Positions 35,676 through 44,570 of a stretch of 60,314 nucleotides of DNA are shown here, in pieces. Made by a program: the position numbers and the translations under genes. The stretch is from Clostridiales bacterium. Lineage in GTDB: Bacteria; Bacillota; Clostridia; TANB77; SIG350. Each line of letters begins with the position of its first letter. The first letter of the stretch is position 1. Location: NCBI GenBank assembly GCA_015056545.1, contig SVGE01000002.1, positions 124,575 to 184,888 on the forward strand, written 5' to 3'. Below the pieces are notes generated by a model. It was not told the DNA's origin, ran no database searches, and worked only from the letters and a program-made list of their open reading frames with translations.

Positions 35676-35867
35676 ATGTCAAGTAATAACAGTAAAAGTT
35701 CAAGAAACCCAGCATTAGATAAATTCAAATATGAAGTAGCTAATGAAGTTGGTGTAAATTTAAAAGAAGGATATAATGGTGATTTAACTTCAAGACAAGC
35801 TGGACAAATCGGTGGTAACATGGTTAAAAAATTAGTTAAACAAGCTGAAGATAATTTATCTAAATAA
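35676..35867 (+). CDS. Alpha/beta-type small acid-soluble spore protein
   Basis: 63 residues with the conserved SASP core: EVANEVGV around the GPR protease cleavage site and GYNGDLTSRQAGQIGGNM, the DNA-contact region. These proteins coat spore DNA and protect it from UV and heat. GGAGGTG precedes the ATG. Presence indicates a sporulating lineage; I could not identify a convincing SigG promoter in the AT-rich upstream DNA. Monocistronic. Confidence 0.96.
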   Translation: MSSNNSKSSRNPALDKFKYEVANEVGVNLKEGYNGDLTSRQAGQIGGNMVKKLVKQAEDNLSK

Positions 35868-35872
35868 GCTAT

Positions 35873-35908
35873 AAATGGAGATAGAGTAATCTATCTCTAT
35901 TTAATTTT
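35873..35908 (+). terminator. Intrinsic terminator after the spore-protein gene
   Basis: AAATGGAGATAGA pairs with TCTATCTCTATTT (one mismatch), loop GTAA, followed by T-rich sequence. Confidence 0.78.
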
Positions 35909-35949
35909 ATATAAAAAAACAAAAGTTTACATAATTTATAAAAATTGTA

Positions 35950-35978
35950 TTGCATTTCCATAATTTTTATTGTATAAT
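35950..35978 (+). promoter_or_regulatory. Promoter of the first SLH repeat-protein gene
   Basis: TTGCAT (35950-35955), 17 bases, TATAAT (35973-35978). Confidence 0.65.
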
Positions 35979-36023
35979 AAAAGAGGTGAAAAATCTAAAA
36001 AAGAAATTTTAGGAGGTAATTTT

Positions 36024-38501
36024 ATGAATAAAAAAATAGTTTCAATATTTTTGGTAGTAATAATGTTATTAACATATATTGCACCATTTAGTATTGCTTA
36101 TACTAGTGAGGCTGATGTAGAAATTTTACTTAATGGTAAAACTACTAATTCATCAAGAACTTACGTAATTGAACAAGGAGATGTAATAAGTATTGAAGCA
36201 AGTCATTCAAGTGGTATAGAAAAAGTAGTATATGCATATGACAGAGATTACAGAGAATATACTTTTGCATCTTATGGTGATAGAACAGTTGAGTTTGTTC
36301 CTGTAATACCAGCAGAATACAAAGATGGTGATGAACATACTTTATTAGTATATGCATTAAATAGTGATGGAACATATAGTTCTCAATGGTATGAATTTGA
36401 ATTTAGATATGAAACATCAGAATATGATGTATTTGTTCCAAATGTTAGATTAGAAGTTAACGGAATATATATGAATGAATTTAATGTTACAGAAATTGAA
36501 GATGATATAATTGAATTAGATGCATATGGTATGTATGATATTGATAGAACAGTATATGCATTTGATAATGATTCAAGAGAATACTATATTAATTCTGGTA
36601 GAGGAGATATTGAAATACCATCTCAATATTTAGATGGAGATGTACACACATTATTAGTACAATTTGAAACAGAAGAAGATACTAAATCAATATGGTATGA
36701 ATATCCTTTTGTTTATGGTAGATATTATGGCACAACAAATGCACCAAAATTAAGTGCTACGTCAAATGGTGCAACATTAAATCAAGATACTACATATGTA
36801 ATTGCAAATGATCAAACTATAACATTATCTGCTACTCATTCAAGTGGTATAGATAGAATTATATATGCATTTGATAATGATTCAAAAGAATATTATATAA
36901 ATGGTAGAACTGGAACAGTTGAAATACCAAGTAAATATTTAGATGGAAATGCTCATTGTTTATTAGTATTAGTATTAAGTAATGATGGTACATATTCTAA
37001 TTGGTATTCATATTGGTTTAAAACAAACAGTGACCTTCCAGTAGTAAAAGCAAGTTATAATGATAGTGTTATGAATTCAAATACAACATATTTAATAGAT
37101 AATGATGAAGAAATAACATTAAAAGCAACTTATGCAGATGGTATTAATAAAATAATATACGTATTTGATAATGATTCAACAGAATATACAATAAACAGTA
37201 ATTCAGGTGTTGTTGAAATACCAGCTAAATATAAAGATGGAGAAGTTCATTATTTATTAGCTATAGCACAAGGTGTTGATGGAAAATGGTCAGCTGAATA
37301 TGTAAAATATAAATTCAGAGTTCAAGCTGAAGGTAGTGAAAAATATCCATTAATAGTTTTAGATGATGAAAAAGTTAATGAAGATATAAACGGATTATCT
37401 ATAGCTATAAGAACTGTACCAAGTGCGACAAAAACTGGTAATAAAAATGTATTTGGATTAAAAGAAGAAATTGAGTATAATATAGATTTTGCTAATGGTA
37501 ATAAAGCAATTGATGGAGAAGTAACAATTGATTTATATATTCCATCAGGATATACAGTTACATTTGTAGATAAAAATGGTGGAAAATTAATTAATAGTAG
37601 ACAATTAAGATGGACTTTTGAAGATGGCTTACAAGCTAATGAAAAAGGAACTATTCCTGTAGTATTAAAATATACTGCAATTCCTGGTTCAGCTAATACA
37701 GTAAAACCATACGCAACAATTAAATCAAGTTCAGATAGTGATAGTTCAGCAACTATAAACTATATATATAAAAATACTACTACAGTAGTTTCAACTTCAC
37801 ATTCTCCATATATGTATGGTGACGCAGAAGTTAATACATTTAGACCAAATGATGGTTTAAACAGAGCTGAAATGGCTGCATTATTAGTAAGAATATTTAA
37901 TTTACCAAAAGTAAATAACACAAATGTAACATATAAAGATGCAGATGTAATTGCACAAGGACAATATAGATGGGCAACTCAAGATATTATGACAGTAACT
38001 CAATATGGTTTAATGGAAGGTTATGAAGACGGAACATTTAGACCAGGAGAAAAAGTTACAAAAGCTCAATTAATAACTGTGTTAGCAAGAAAACTTGCTG
38101 TAGATGGTGGAGATAATGTAGCAGCTAATGCTTTTGCAATAAAAGAAGAACCAATTAAAGTATTCAATAATTTAAGTTTAGTATATTCAAATTATGGATA
38201 TGATACACATTGGTGTTCAAAATATTTAGCACAAATGATTAGATTAAATATGTTACCAGATTTCACAAATACAATAGATGGTAATTTAGATGTTGTAATT
38301 ACAAGATCACAAACAGCTAAATTATTAAATACAGTATTATTTAGAGGACCATCAACAGATGGAACTGCTGGAAAAACTTTAACTAATACATTTGTAGATG
38401 TAAATTCATATACTAAAGATTATGAACATATTTTAGAAGCAACAGCTGATTCACATAATTCTAAATTTACATCAAATGGTAAAGAAATTATGGTTAAATA
38501 A
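36024..38501 (+). CDS. Secreted SLH protein with four-fold repeat (paralog A)
   Basis: 825 residues from ATG 36024 (AGGAGG 7 bases upstream). Signal peptide ~1-25. Residues ~30-450 hold four ~100-residue repeats with the signature [VI]YAFDNDSxEYxI then IPxKYxDGxxHxLLV and a terminal W-rich strand; the first is HSSGIEKVVYAYDRD, others HSSGIDRIIYAFDNDS and YADGINKIIYVFDNDS. The FDNDS segment could hold metal ions. Residues ~460-600 are an Ig-like domain (SGYTVTFVDKNGGKLI). Three SLH units follow (YGDAEVNTFRPNDGLNRAEM, GLMEGYEDGTFRPGEKVTKA, then a divergent third). Attached to cell-wall polymer through SLH. A paralog follows after a terminator. Confidence 0.88.
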   Translation: MNKKIVSIFLVVIMLLTYIAPFSIAYTSEADVEILLNGKTTNSSRTYVIEQGDVISIEASHSSGIEKVVYAYDRDYREYTFASYGDRTVEFVPVIPAEYKDGDEHTLLVYALNSDGTYSSQWYEFEFRYETSEYDVFVPNVRLEVNGIYMNEFNVTEIEDDIIELDAYGMYDIDRTVYAFDNDSREYYINSGRGDIEIPSQYLDGDVHTLLVQFETEEDTKSIWYEYPFVYGRYYGTTNAPKLSATSNGATLNQDTTYVIANDQTITLSATHSSGIDRIIYAFDNDSKEYYINGRTGTVEIPSKYLDGNAHCLLVLVLSNDGTYSNWYSYWFKTNSDLPVVKASYNDSVMNSNTTYLIDNDEEITLKATYADGINKIIYVFDNDSTEYTINSNSGVVEIPAKYKDGEVHYLLAIAQGVDGKWSAEYVKYKFRVQAEGSEKYPLIVLDDEKVNEDINGLSIAIRTVPSATKTGNKNVFGLKEEIEYNIDFANGNKAIDGEVTIDLYIPSGYTVTFVDKNGGKLINSRQLRWTFEDGLQANEKGTIPVVLKYTAIPGSANTVKPYATIKSSSDSDSSATINYIYKNTTTVVSTSHSPYMYGDAEVNTFRPNDGLNRAEMAALLVRIFNLPKVNNTNVTYKDADVIAQGQYRWATQDIMTVTQYGLMEGYEDGTFRPGEKVTKAQLITVLARKLAVDGGDNVAANAFAIKEEPIKVFNNLSLVYSNYGYDTHWCSKYLAQMIRLNMLPDFTNTIDGNLDVVITRSQTAKLLNTVLFRGPSTDGTAGKTLTNTFVDVNSYTKDYEHILEATADSHNSKFTSNGKEIMVK
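38004..38066 (+). repeat. 63-base near-identical direct repeat, copy 1
   Basis: Within the SLH region of paralog A; differs from the second copy (40669-40731) at a single synonymous base (GAC/GAT) while surrounding sequence is much less similar. It encodes YGLMEGYEDGTFRPGEKVTKA. Confidence 0.85.
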
Positions 38502-38518
38502 TAAAATTACCTGGAGGA

Positions 38519-38548
38519 GAGAATATCGAAAGATATTCTCTTTTTTTG
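38519..38548 (+). terminator. Intrinsic terminator after SLH paralog A
   Basis: GAGAATATC (38519-38527) and GATATTCTC (38532-38540), tetraloop GAAA, seven Ts. Confidence 0.92.
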
Positions 38549-38599
38549 TTTTGATTTTATGGAAAATGTTATTAAATAAAGCAAATTTTGCTAAAACTA

Positions 38600-38628
38600 T
38601 TGAAAAAATGCTAAATATAGACTATAAT
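38600..38628 (+). promoter_or_regulatory. Promoter of SLH paralog B
   Basis: TTGAAA (38600-38605), 17 bases, TATAAT (38623-38628). Confidence 0.7.
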
Positions 38629-38670
38629 TATAACATGGAGATTTATAACCTTTAAAAGGAGGTAAAAATA

Positions 38671-41106
38671 ATGAAAAAAATTAGTTTAGTATTAAGTATA
38701 GTAATGATTTTAAATATTGTTTTTAGTTCAATAGTTTTGGGAGCTACAGAAGCTACAATAACTGCAGAAATAGATGGGACAAGAATGAGTAGTAATAAAT
38801 GTTATACAATGAGTAAATATGAGACTATTACAATTATTGCGAAACATTCAAGTGGTATAGAAAAGGTAGTATATGCATTTGATAATGACTCAAGAGAATA
38901 TACTTTTGTATCTGATGGTGATAACACAGTTGAATTTGTACCTGTTGTACCAGCAAAATATAAAGATGGATATGAACATACTTTATTAGTATATGCTCTT
39001 ACTAGTGAAGGAAAATATAATGAAGAATGGGCACAATTTCATTTTAAAGTAAAAAATAATGAAAATACAGTTTTAGTACCTAATATTCAAATAGAAACAA
39101 ATGGGAAATATATGAATGAATTCACAACTATTGAAATGAATTCAGATGATAAAATATATTTTAATATAACTTCTTCAAATGGAATAGATAAAATTATATA
39201 TGCCTTTGATAATGATTCAACAGAATATACTAAATCAACAGGAATATTTAGTATCGATGTTCCAAGTAAATATAAAGACGGAAATGAGCATACATTGTTA
39301 GTTCAAGTACAAGATGAAGAAGGTTCATATTCAATTTGGTATACATATAAATTTATTGTAATTGATGAATATGAAGAACCAACAGTTATTTTGAAAAATA
39401 ATAATGTAGAACTAACTAAAGGTAAATTGTATACATTAAAAGATAGTGATGTTTTAAATGTTACAGCAAAACATCCAAAGGGTATTAATGTTATAGTATA
39501 TGCATTTGACAATGATGCAAAAGAATATAATATATATAATCAAACAGGAAGAATAGATATACCTGAAAAATATAAAGATGGAAATCAGCATTCATTATTA
39601 ATCTTAGCAGAAAGTAATAATGGAACATATATAGGATGGTTAGAATATAAATTCAAGTTTGAAGTTGAAACTGAAGAATTTGCGAAACCTATAATAACAG
39701 GAAAAACTAATACTACAACTATGAAGCAAGATACTACATATATTGTAAATTTAAACCAAGTAATTAAAATTCAAGCAAGTTGTATAGATGGAATAAAAAA
39801 TATAACATACAAAATAGATAATGGAAATAGTAATACATTTTCAGGAGATGTATTAGAAATAATTGCAGAAAATATGTACAATGATAATGAAGAACATGAA
39901 ATTATTATTACAGCTACAAGTAATAATGGTATAGTTTCTGATACATACAAATATTATTTTAAAATTAAACAACAACAAGAACAACAAAAACCAGATGAAC
40001 CACAAAAACCAACTAATACAAAATATGAAGTAATTATGCAACCAGATGAGAATATTAATAATAATGTATCAAAACTAGCAGTTTCATTAAGAAATATATC
40101 TAATTTAAATGGTAACAAAAATAGATATGCTGTATCTGAATATGCATATTATAATATAGATTTTGTGAATGCTGGTTCTGCAATTACAGGAAATGTTACT
40201 TTAACATTTAATATACCAGAAAATGCTACAGTTAAGTTTATTGATACAAAAGGTGGACAAATAAATGGAAAAACTGTTACATGGACTTTCTATGGCATGC
40301 AAAGTGGAGAATGTGGAACAATACCAGTAATATTACAATATACATCAATTACGGGGGATTATATGACAGTAAAACCAATTGCAACTATATTTTCAGGAAG
40401 TCTAAAAGATGTATCAGCAGTTCAAAATATTGTATATAAAACAAATACAAGTTTAGATGTAAATCATGAACCATATATGTATGGTGATGCTAAAGTAGAT
40501 ACATTTAGACCAAATGATGGAATAAATAGAGCTGAGATGGCTGCAGTTATTACAAGGGTATTTAAATTAAACAAAGTACAAAGTTATACTGTAACATATA
40601 AAGATGCAGATGTAATTGCACATGATTTATATAGATGGTCAACACAAGATATTATGACAGTTACTAAGTATGGTTTAATGGAAGGTTATGAAGATGGAAC
40701 ATTTAGACCAGGAGAAAAAGTTACAAAAGCTGAATTTATAACTGTACTTGCTAGAATATTTGAAAATAATAATTCAACAGGATTTGAAATTAAAAATGCA
40801 CCAATAAAATTATTTGGTAATAAAGCTAGTCATTGGGCAGCACCATATATGGCACAACTTATGAGATTAAATATGATAGGTGATGCTTTAGGAACTAATG
40901 AAAATCCAGATAATATAATTACAAGAGCAGAAGTTGCGCATTTAATGAATGGAGTAATGTTTAGGGGACCTGCTAATACTAATATAACTGAAAACTTTAG
41001 TGATGTTAATTCAAGTACACCATATTATACAGATATTTTAGAAGCTACAACTGATATACATGATGCAAAATTTAATACAAATGGTATGGAAACAGTAATT
41101 AAATAA
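38671..41106 (+). CDS. Secreted SLH protein with four-fold repeat (paralog B)
   Basis: 811 residues, signal peptide ~1-24, AAAGGAGG before the ATG. The same architecture as its neighbour: repeats HSSGIEKVVYAFDNDS, SSNGIDKIIYAFDNDS, HPKGINVIVYAFDNDA, and a fourth decayed one (CIDGIKNITYKIDN). A PQ/K-rich linker (QQQEQQKPDEPQKP) separates them from the Ig-like domain and the SLH units (YGDAKVDTFRPNDGINRAEM, GLMEGYEDGTFRPGEKVTKA). It is a tandem duplicate of the preceding gene. Separate promoter and terminator allow the two to be regulated or varied independently. Confidence 0.88.
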   Translation: MKKISLVLSIVMILNIVFSSIVLGATEATITAEIDGTRMSSNKCYTMSKYETITIIAKHSSGIEKVVYAFDNDSREYTFVSDGDNTVEFVPVVPAKYKDGYEHTLLVYALTSEGKYNEEWAQFHFKVKNNENTVLVPNIQIETNGKYMNEFTTIEMNSDDKIYFNITSSNGIDKIIYAFDNDSTEYTKSTGIFSIDVPSKYKDGNEHTLLVQVQDEEGSYSIWYTYKFIVIDEYEEPTVILKNNNVELTKGKLYTLKDSDVLNVTAKHPKGINVIVYAFDNDAKEYNIYNQTGRIDIPEKYKDGNQHSLLILAESNNGTYIGWLEYKFKFEVETEEFAKPIITGKTNTTTMKQDTTYIVNLNQVIKIQASCIDGIKNITYKIDNGNSNTFSGDVLEIIAENMYNDNEEHEIIITATSNNGIVSDTYKYYFKIKQQQEQQKPDEPQKPTNTKYEVIMQPDENINNNVSKLAVSLRNISNLNGNKNRYAVSEYAYYNIDFVNAGSAITGNVTLTFNIPENATVKFIDTKGGQINGKTVTWTFYGMQSGECGTIPVILQYTSITGDYMTVKPIATIFSGSLKDVSAVQNIVYKTNTSLDVNHEPYMYGDAKVDTFRPNDGINRAEMAAVITRVFKLNKVQSYTVTYKDADVIAHDLYRWSTQDIMTVTKYGLMEGYEDGTFRPGEKVTKAEFITVLARIFENNNSTGFEIKNAPIKLFGNKASHWAAPYMAQLMRLNMIGDALGTNENPDNIITRAEVAHLMNGVMFRGPANTNITENFSDVNSSTPYYTDILEATTDIHDAKFNTNGMETVIK
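40669..40731 (+). repeat. 63-base near-identical direct repeat, copy 2
   Basis: Within the SLH region of paralog B. Separated from copy 1 by 2.6 kb; recombination between the copies would delete one gene and fuse the two SLH proteins. Confidence 0.85.
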
Positions 41107-41116
41107 TATAAACTTT

Positions 41117-41146
41117 AAATGGCTATTTTAAAAATAGCCATTTTTC
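41117..41146 (+). terminator. Intrinsic terminator after SLH paralog B
   Basis: AAATGGCTATTTT pairs with AAAATAGCCATTT, then Ts. Confidence 0.9.
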
Positions 41147-41285
41147 TGTGCTTTAAAGTCAATATATACATATAAATACTAGAAAAACTTAAAAAAATAT
41201 GATATAATTAATATGAGATTAATTTATTATAATATTTAAGAAATACTCTGCTATGTTGTAGGGATTTCGGAAGGAGTTATGCATA

Positions 41286-41984
41286 ATGTCTAGACGCAAA
41301 AAAAGAAACTTAATGGTGGTATCGGTTATACTGGTACTTACCCTGGGAATTGGTATGATTTTGTTATCTTATCAGCCCACAAAAAAATCTGCTAAGAAAG
41401 ATAATTCTGATGTGGCAGAAACTGAGTTAGTAGAAATAGAGTCTATTGAATCAGAAGATGATTTAGTGGATATCGAATCTGTTGATTCAGAGGAAGAGAC
41501 TTCTAAGGATGAAGAGAAATCTGATTCTGAAGAAGAGGAAAAGTCAGAAGATGAAGTTGAGGATAAAACCGAAACTAAGTCAGAAGACAAAGTAGCAACG
41601 GTTGTTGAGACTGTTACTGTAACTGAAACAGTTGTGGATGATACAGCAGTCAAAGCAGCACAGGAGGAGGCAAATTCGGCGAAAGCTGAAAATGCTAAGC
41701 TTAGAGAGGAAAATGATAGGCTTAAAGAAGAAAATGCTACTCTCAAAGCACAGCCTGAAGTAAAGGTAGAACCTGAAGTAAAGGCAGAGCCTGAAGTAAA
41801 GGTAGAACCTGAAGTGAAGGTAGAACCTGAAGTGAAGGCAGAACCTGAAGTGAAGGCAGAACCTCAAGAAGAGGTTAGCAGGCCTCCGGTAAGACCTAGA
41901 GTTAACAATAACTCTTCAACATCAAGTAATCGTTATTATGACGATGATGGTGAATATACCTCTAGTGGAATTCGTATTCGCTAA
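41286..41984 (+). CDS. Membrane-anchored acidic protein with EVK-P repeats
   Basis: 232 residues. A basic N-terminus (MSRRKKRN) and one transmembrane helix (~9-27) are followed by a highly acidic Ser/Glu/Asp stalk (~45-105), a short coiled coil (AKLREENDRLKEENATL) and six consecutive six-residue repeats PEVKVE/PEVKAE, ending in a polar Asn/Ser/Tyr tail. The layout suggests a stalk protein that spans the wall or links membrane and wall. Codon use (GCC, GTG, CTG, GGC) is unlike the neighbours. GGAAGGAG precedes the ATG and a terminator follows. Confidence 0.78.
   Translation: MSRRKKRNLMVVSVILVLTLGIGMILLSYQPTKKSAKKDNSDVAETELVEIESIESEDDLVDIESVDSEEETSKDEEKSDSEEEEKSEDEVEDKTETKSEDKVATVVETVTVTETVVDDTAVKAAQEEANSAKAENAKLREENDRLKEENATLKAQPEVKVEPEVKAEPEVKVEPEVKVEPEVKAEPEVKAEPQEEVSRPPVRPRVNNNSSTSSNRYYDDDGEYTSSGIRIR
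41754..41861 (+). repeat. Six tandem 18-base repeats
   Basis: Six copies of CCTGAAGTRAAGGYAGAR encode PEVKVE/PEVKAE inside the 41286 gene. Copies differ by 1-3 bases, mainly GTA/GCA. Copy number is likely variable by slippage. Confidence 0.92.
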
Positions 41985-41996
41985 GGTATGAGAATT

Positions 41997-42023
41997 AGTT
42001 CCCTTTTTTGGGAACTTTTTCTT
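41997..42023 (+). terminator. Intrinsic terminator after the 41286 gene
   Basis: AGTTCCC (41997-42003) pairs with GGGAACT (42010-42016), loop TTTTTT, then Ts. Confidence 0.88.
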
Positions 42024-42082
42024 TTTATAAAAATACTATTGAAAAATAGAACTAAGTAGAGTAGAATAAATTTGGTGATTAT

Positions 42083-43576
42083 ATGAAAAGAAAAATAATA
42101 AGTATATTATCAATAGTAATGATTATATTTTCGATGATAAATTATGTATATGGAGTAAGTGCTTCATATACTATTACTGATATATATAGATTTAAGGAGC
42201 CTACAAATTATTCAAGTGTAGAGTTATTTATTGGAACTACGGATAACTCAATTTATTCTAAAGGTAATTGTGTAATCAAACCTAAATATTCTTCTATGAA
42301 GAGAGATGATTATGGGAATACAATTGTTATTTTTGATAATGATACATTAAAAAGTAATAATTACATTATAGAAGTAGAAAGAAACATAATATGTAGTGAT
42401 GTAAAAACTAATTTAACTAATGCAAGTGCAGATTATTCTATATCAAAGCTTTATCTTAAACCAAGTCCAAAAGTTGAAAGTGATAATAGATTAATTATAG
42501 ATAAAGCAAATGAATTAATTCAAAACTGTGAAGATGATTATTCTAAAATAAGAAACATATTTGAATTTGTAAATATGAATATAACTTATGATTTGTCAGA
42601 TAATTACAGAAATAAAGGTGCATTATCTGCATTAAAAACAGGTAGAGGTGTATGTGAAGAATATGCAAGTTTATTTGTTGCATTATGTAGAGCAAGTAAT
42701 ATTCCGGCCAGAGTTATTACAGGCTTTAGTGTTGGAGATATGTATGAAGGAGAAACAAAAGATACAGAAGCATTAGCACATGCATGGGCTGAAGTATATC
42801 TAAAAGAATATGGATGGTTACCTGTAGAAGCTACAACTTCTGCAATGTCAATGTATGATAAAGTAGTATATTGGGATGGGTTATTTAATATAGAAAAACC
42901 TACATATATTTATAATGGTATTAATAATCCAGATATTCCTCAAGCTAGATATTCTGGTTTAGTCTTTGATACTAGAGAATGTAGAGTAACATTAAATAGT
43001 AAAATGTATTTTTCAGATATTTCTACTCATTGGGCAAAGAAAAATATAGAGAATTTATATGATAAGAAAGTTGTAAATGGTTATGAAGATGATAGTTTTA
43101 AACCAGAAAATAATGTTACAAGAATAGAATTTATGGTAATGCTATGTAGAAGTTTAAAACGTAATGGAAACTATTATTATAGTAATTTAGATAAAATATA
43201 TTATCCAAGTGATTTCATTAGTAACTGGTCTAAAGCGGAATATGATAGACTAATGGAATATTATGCTTATGCTGCAGAAGATCATGGAAATAAAGGAGCA
43301 GGATATGAAAGTATATCTTATGTATTTGGAAATAAGTTAAAAATGAATGAATATATAACAAGGGAAGAAGTAGTAGCATTAATGTCACCATTTTTAAAAA
43401 GTACTTATACAAATAATGTTCCTTTAACAGATATAAATAATTCAAAATTTAAAAAAGATATAATTAAATCATATATGAATAATATTATTAAAGGTTATGA
43501 AGATGGAACATTTAACCCAAAAGGAAATATAACAAGAGCAGAAATGGCAACTGTTTTAGATAGATATACAAAATAG
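42083..43576 (+). CDS. Secreted transglutaminase-like SLH protein
   Basis: 497 residues, signal peptide ~1-25. Residues ~135-265 form a transglutaminase-like fold with catalytic Cys in GVCEEYASLFVALCR, His in AHAWAEVYL, and a third position at LPVEATTS, where most family members have Asp; here it reads Glu-Ala. The C-terminus contains SLH units: YFSDISTHWAKKNIENL, VNGYEDDSFKPENNVTR, and IKGYEDGTFNPKGNITRAEM. Weak ribosome site (GGTGAT). Such proteins may crosslink or cleave surface proteins. The HAD gene starts 13 bases after its stop, so they may share a transcript. Confidence 0.85.
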   Translation: MKRKIISILSIVMIIFSMINYVYGVSASYTITDIYRFKEPTNYSSVELFIGTTDNSIYSKGNCVIKPKYSSMKRDDYGNTIVIFDNDTLKSNNYIIEVERNIICSDVKTNLTNASADYSISKLYLKPSPKVESDNRLIIDKANELIQNCEDDYSKIRNIFEFVNMNITYDLSDNYRNKGALSALKTGRGVCEEYASLFVALCRASNIPARVITGFSVGDMYEGETKDTEALAHAWAEVYLKEYGWLPVEATTSAMSMYDKVVYWDGLFNIEKPTYIYNGINNPDIPQARYSGLVFDTRECRVTLNSKMYFSDISTHWAKKNIENLYDKKVVNGYEDDSFKPENNVTRIEFMVMLCRSLKRNGNYYYSNLDKIYYPSDFISNWSKAEYDRLMEYYAYAAEDHGNKGAGYESISYVFGNKLKMNEYITREEVVALMSPFLKSTYTNNVPLTDINNSKFKKDIIKSYMNNIIKGYEDGTFNPKGNITRAEMATVLDRYTK

Positions 43577-43589
43577 AGGAGAGAATATT

Positions 43590-44471
43590 ATGTACAAAAT
43601 GATAGCAACTGACCTTGATGGAACATTATTAAATTCATATGGTCAAATTACAGAAAAAACAAAAGACGCATTACTTAAAGCACAAGATAAAGGTGTATAT
43701 ATTGTTTTTGCATCAGGTAGAGTTTCTAGTTCAATTAAAAGTTTTGCAGAATTAATAGGAATCAAAGGATATATAATTTCAGGGAATGGTGCATTAGTTA
43801 CTGATTTAGAAACTAATGAAAATATTTATACTAATGTAATGGATAAAAATACAGTTTTGAAGATAATTTCAATATGTGAACAGAATTCAATATCATATAA
43901 TTTATATACCTTAAAAGATGTATATACAAAGAAGATAGAGTATAGTACTTTGTTTTATCATATGGAAAATAAAAAGCTACCAGAAGAAAAAAAAATAAAA
44001 ATTAATCTATGTGAAAATATCGAGAAATTGATAAAAGAAAGTAATGATTTAAAAATTAGCAAAATAACAATTTGTGATAAAGACAGAATGGTATTTAATA
44101 GTATAATACGTAAATTAAGAGAAGTAGATGGTGTTAATGTATTAGATGTATCACATTCTTCAAGAAAAGTTATAACTGTTGGAACAGAAGCTATTGAAAT
44201 TAAATATAATTATACTGAGGTTTCAAAAAGTGGAGTAGATAAGTGGAGTGCAATTGAATTTTTAGCAAACAAATTGAATATAGATACTAATGATATAATT
44301 TGTATTGGAGATAATGCAAATGATATTATTATGGTTGAAAATGCAGGCTTAGGTGTAATAATGGGAAATGCTGCACCTGAGTATAAAGAAAGAGCAGATT
44401 TTGTTACCAACTCAAATGATGAAGAAGGAGTAACTAATATTATTAATAAATATATATTAAATAAGGAGTAA
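43590..44471 (+). CDS. Cof-type HAD-superfamily phosphatase
   Basis: 293 residues. Motif I ATDLDGTLLNSYGQIT (nucleophile Asp), motif II FASGRV, motif III at a Lys (KWSAIEFLANKL), motif IV GDNANDIIMVENAG. The Cof cap domain lies in the middle. Family members dephosphorylate sugar phosphates, PLP or nucleotides; the substrate here is unknown. AGGAG precedes the ATG. A terminator overlaps its stop. Confidence 0.93.
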   Translation: MYKMIATDLDGTLLNSYGQITEKTKDALLKAQDKGVYIVFASGRVSSSIKSFAELIGIKGYIISGNGALVTDLETNENIYTNVMDKNTVLKIISICEQNSISYNLYTLKDVYTKKIEYSTLFYHMENKKLPEEKKIKINLCENIEKLIKESNDLKISKITICDKDRMVFNSIIRKLREVDGVNVLDVSHSSRKVITVGTEAIEIKYNYTEVSKSGVDKWSAIEFLANKLNIDTNDIICIGDNANDIIMVENAGLGVIMGNAAPEYKERADFVTNSNDEEGVTNIINKYILNKE

Positions 44472-44484
44472 TCCTTATTTTTTC
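44460..44484 (+). terminator. Intrinsic terminator after the Cof gene
   Basis: AATAAGGA (44460-44467) pairs with TCCTTATT (44472-44479), loop GTAA, then Ts; it spans the stop codon. Confidence 0.85.
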
Positions 44485-44506
44485 TTTATAAGAATAAACA
44501 TATTCA

Positions 44507-44535
44507 TTGACTTTATAAATTATTAAATATATAAT
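44507..44535 (+). promoter_or_regulatory. Promoter of the trmB-MFS-radical SAM unit
   Basis: TTGACT (44507-44512), 17 bases, TATAAT (44530-44535). Confidence 0.72.
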
Positions 44536-44570
44536 ATTAACGAAAAAAGTAATAATAAGGAGAATTTTAA

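Noticed and set aside
41754-41861. CRISPR-like repeat spacing
   Set aside because: The 18-base units are contiguous without spacers and encode an in-frame peptide repeat.
41580-41867. 95-codon minus-strand frame opposite the EVK repeats
   Set aside because: It is created by the tandem repeat (RFCLHF units), has no ribosome site or start context.
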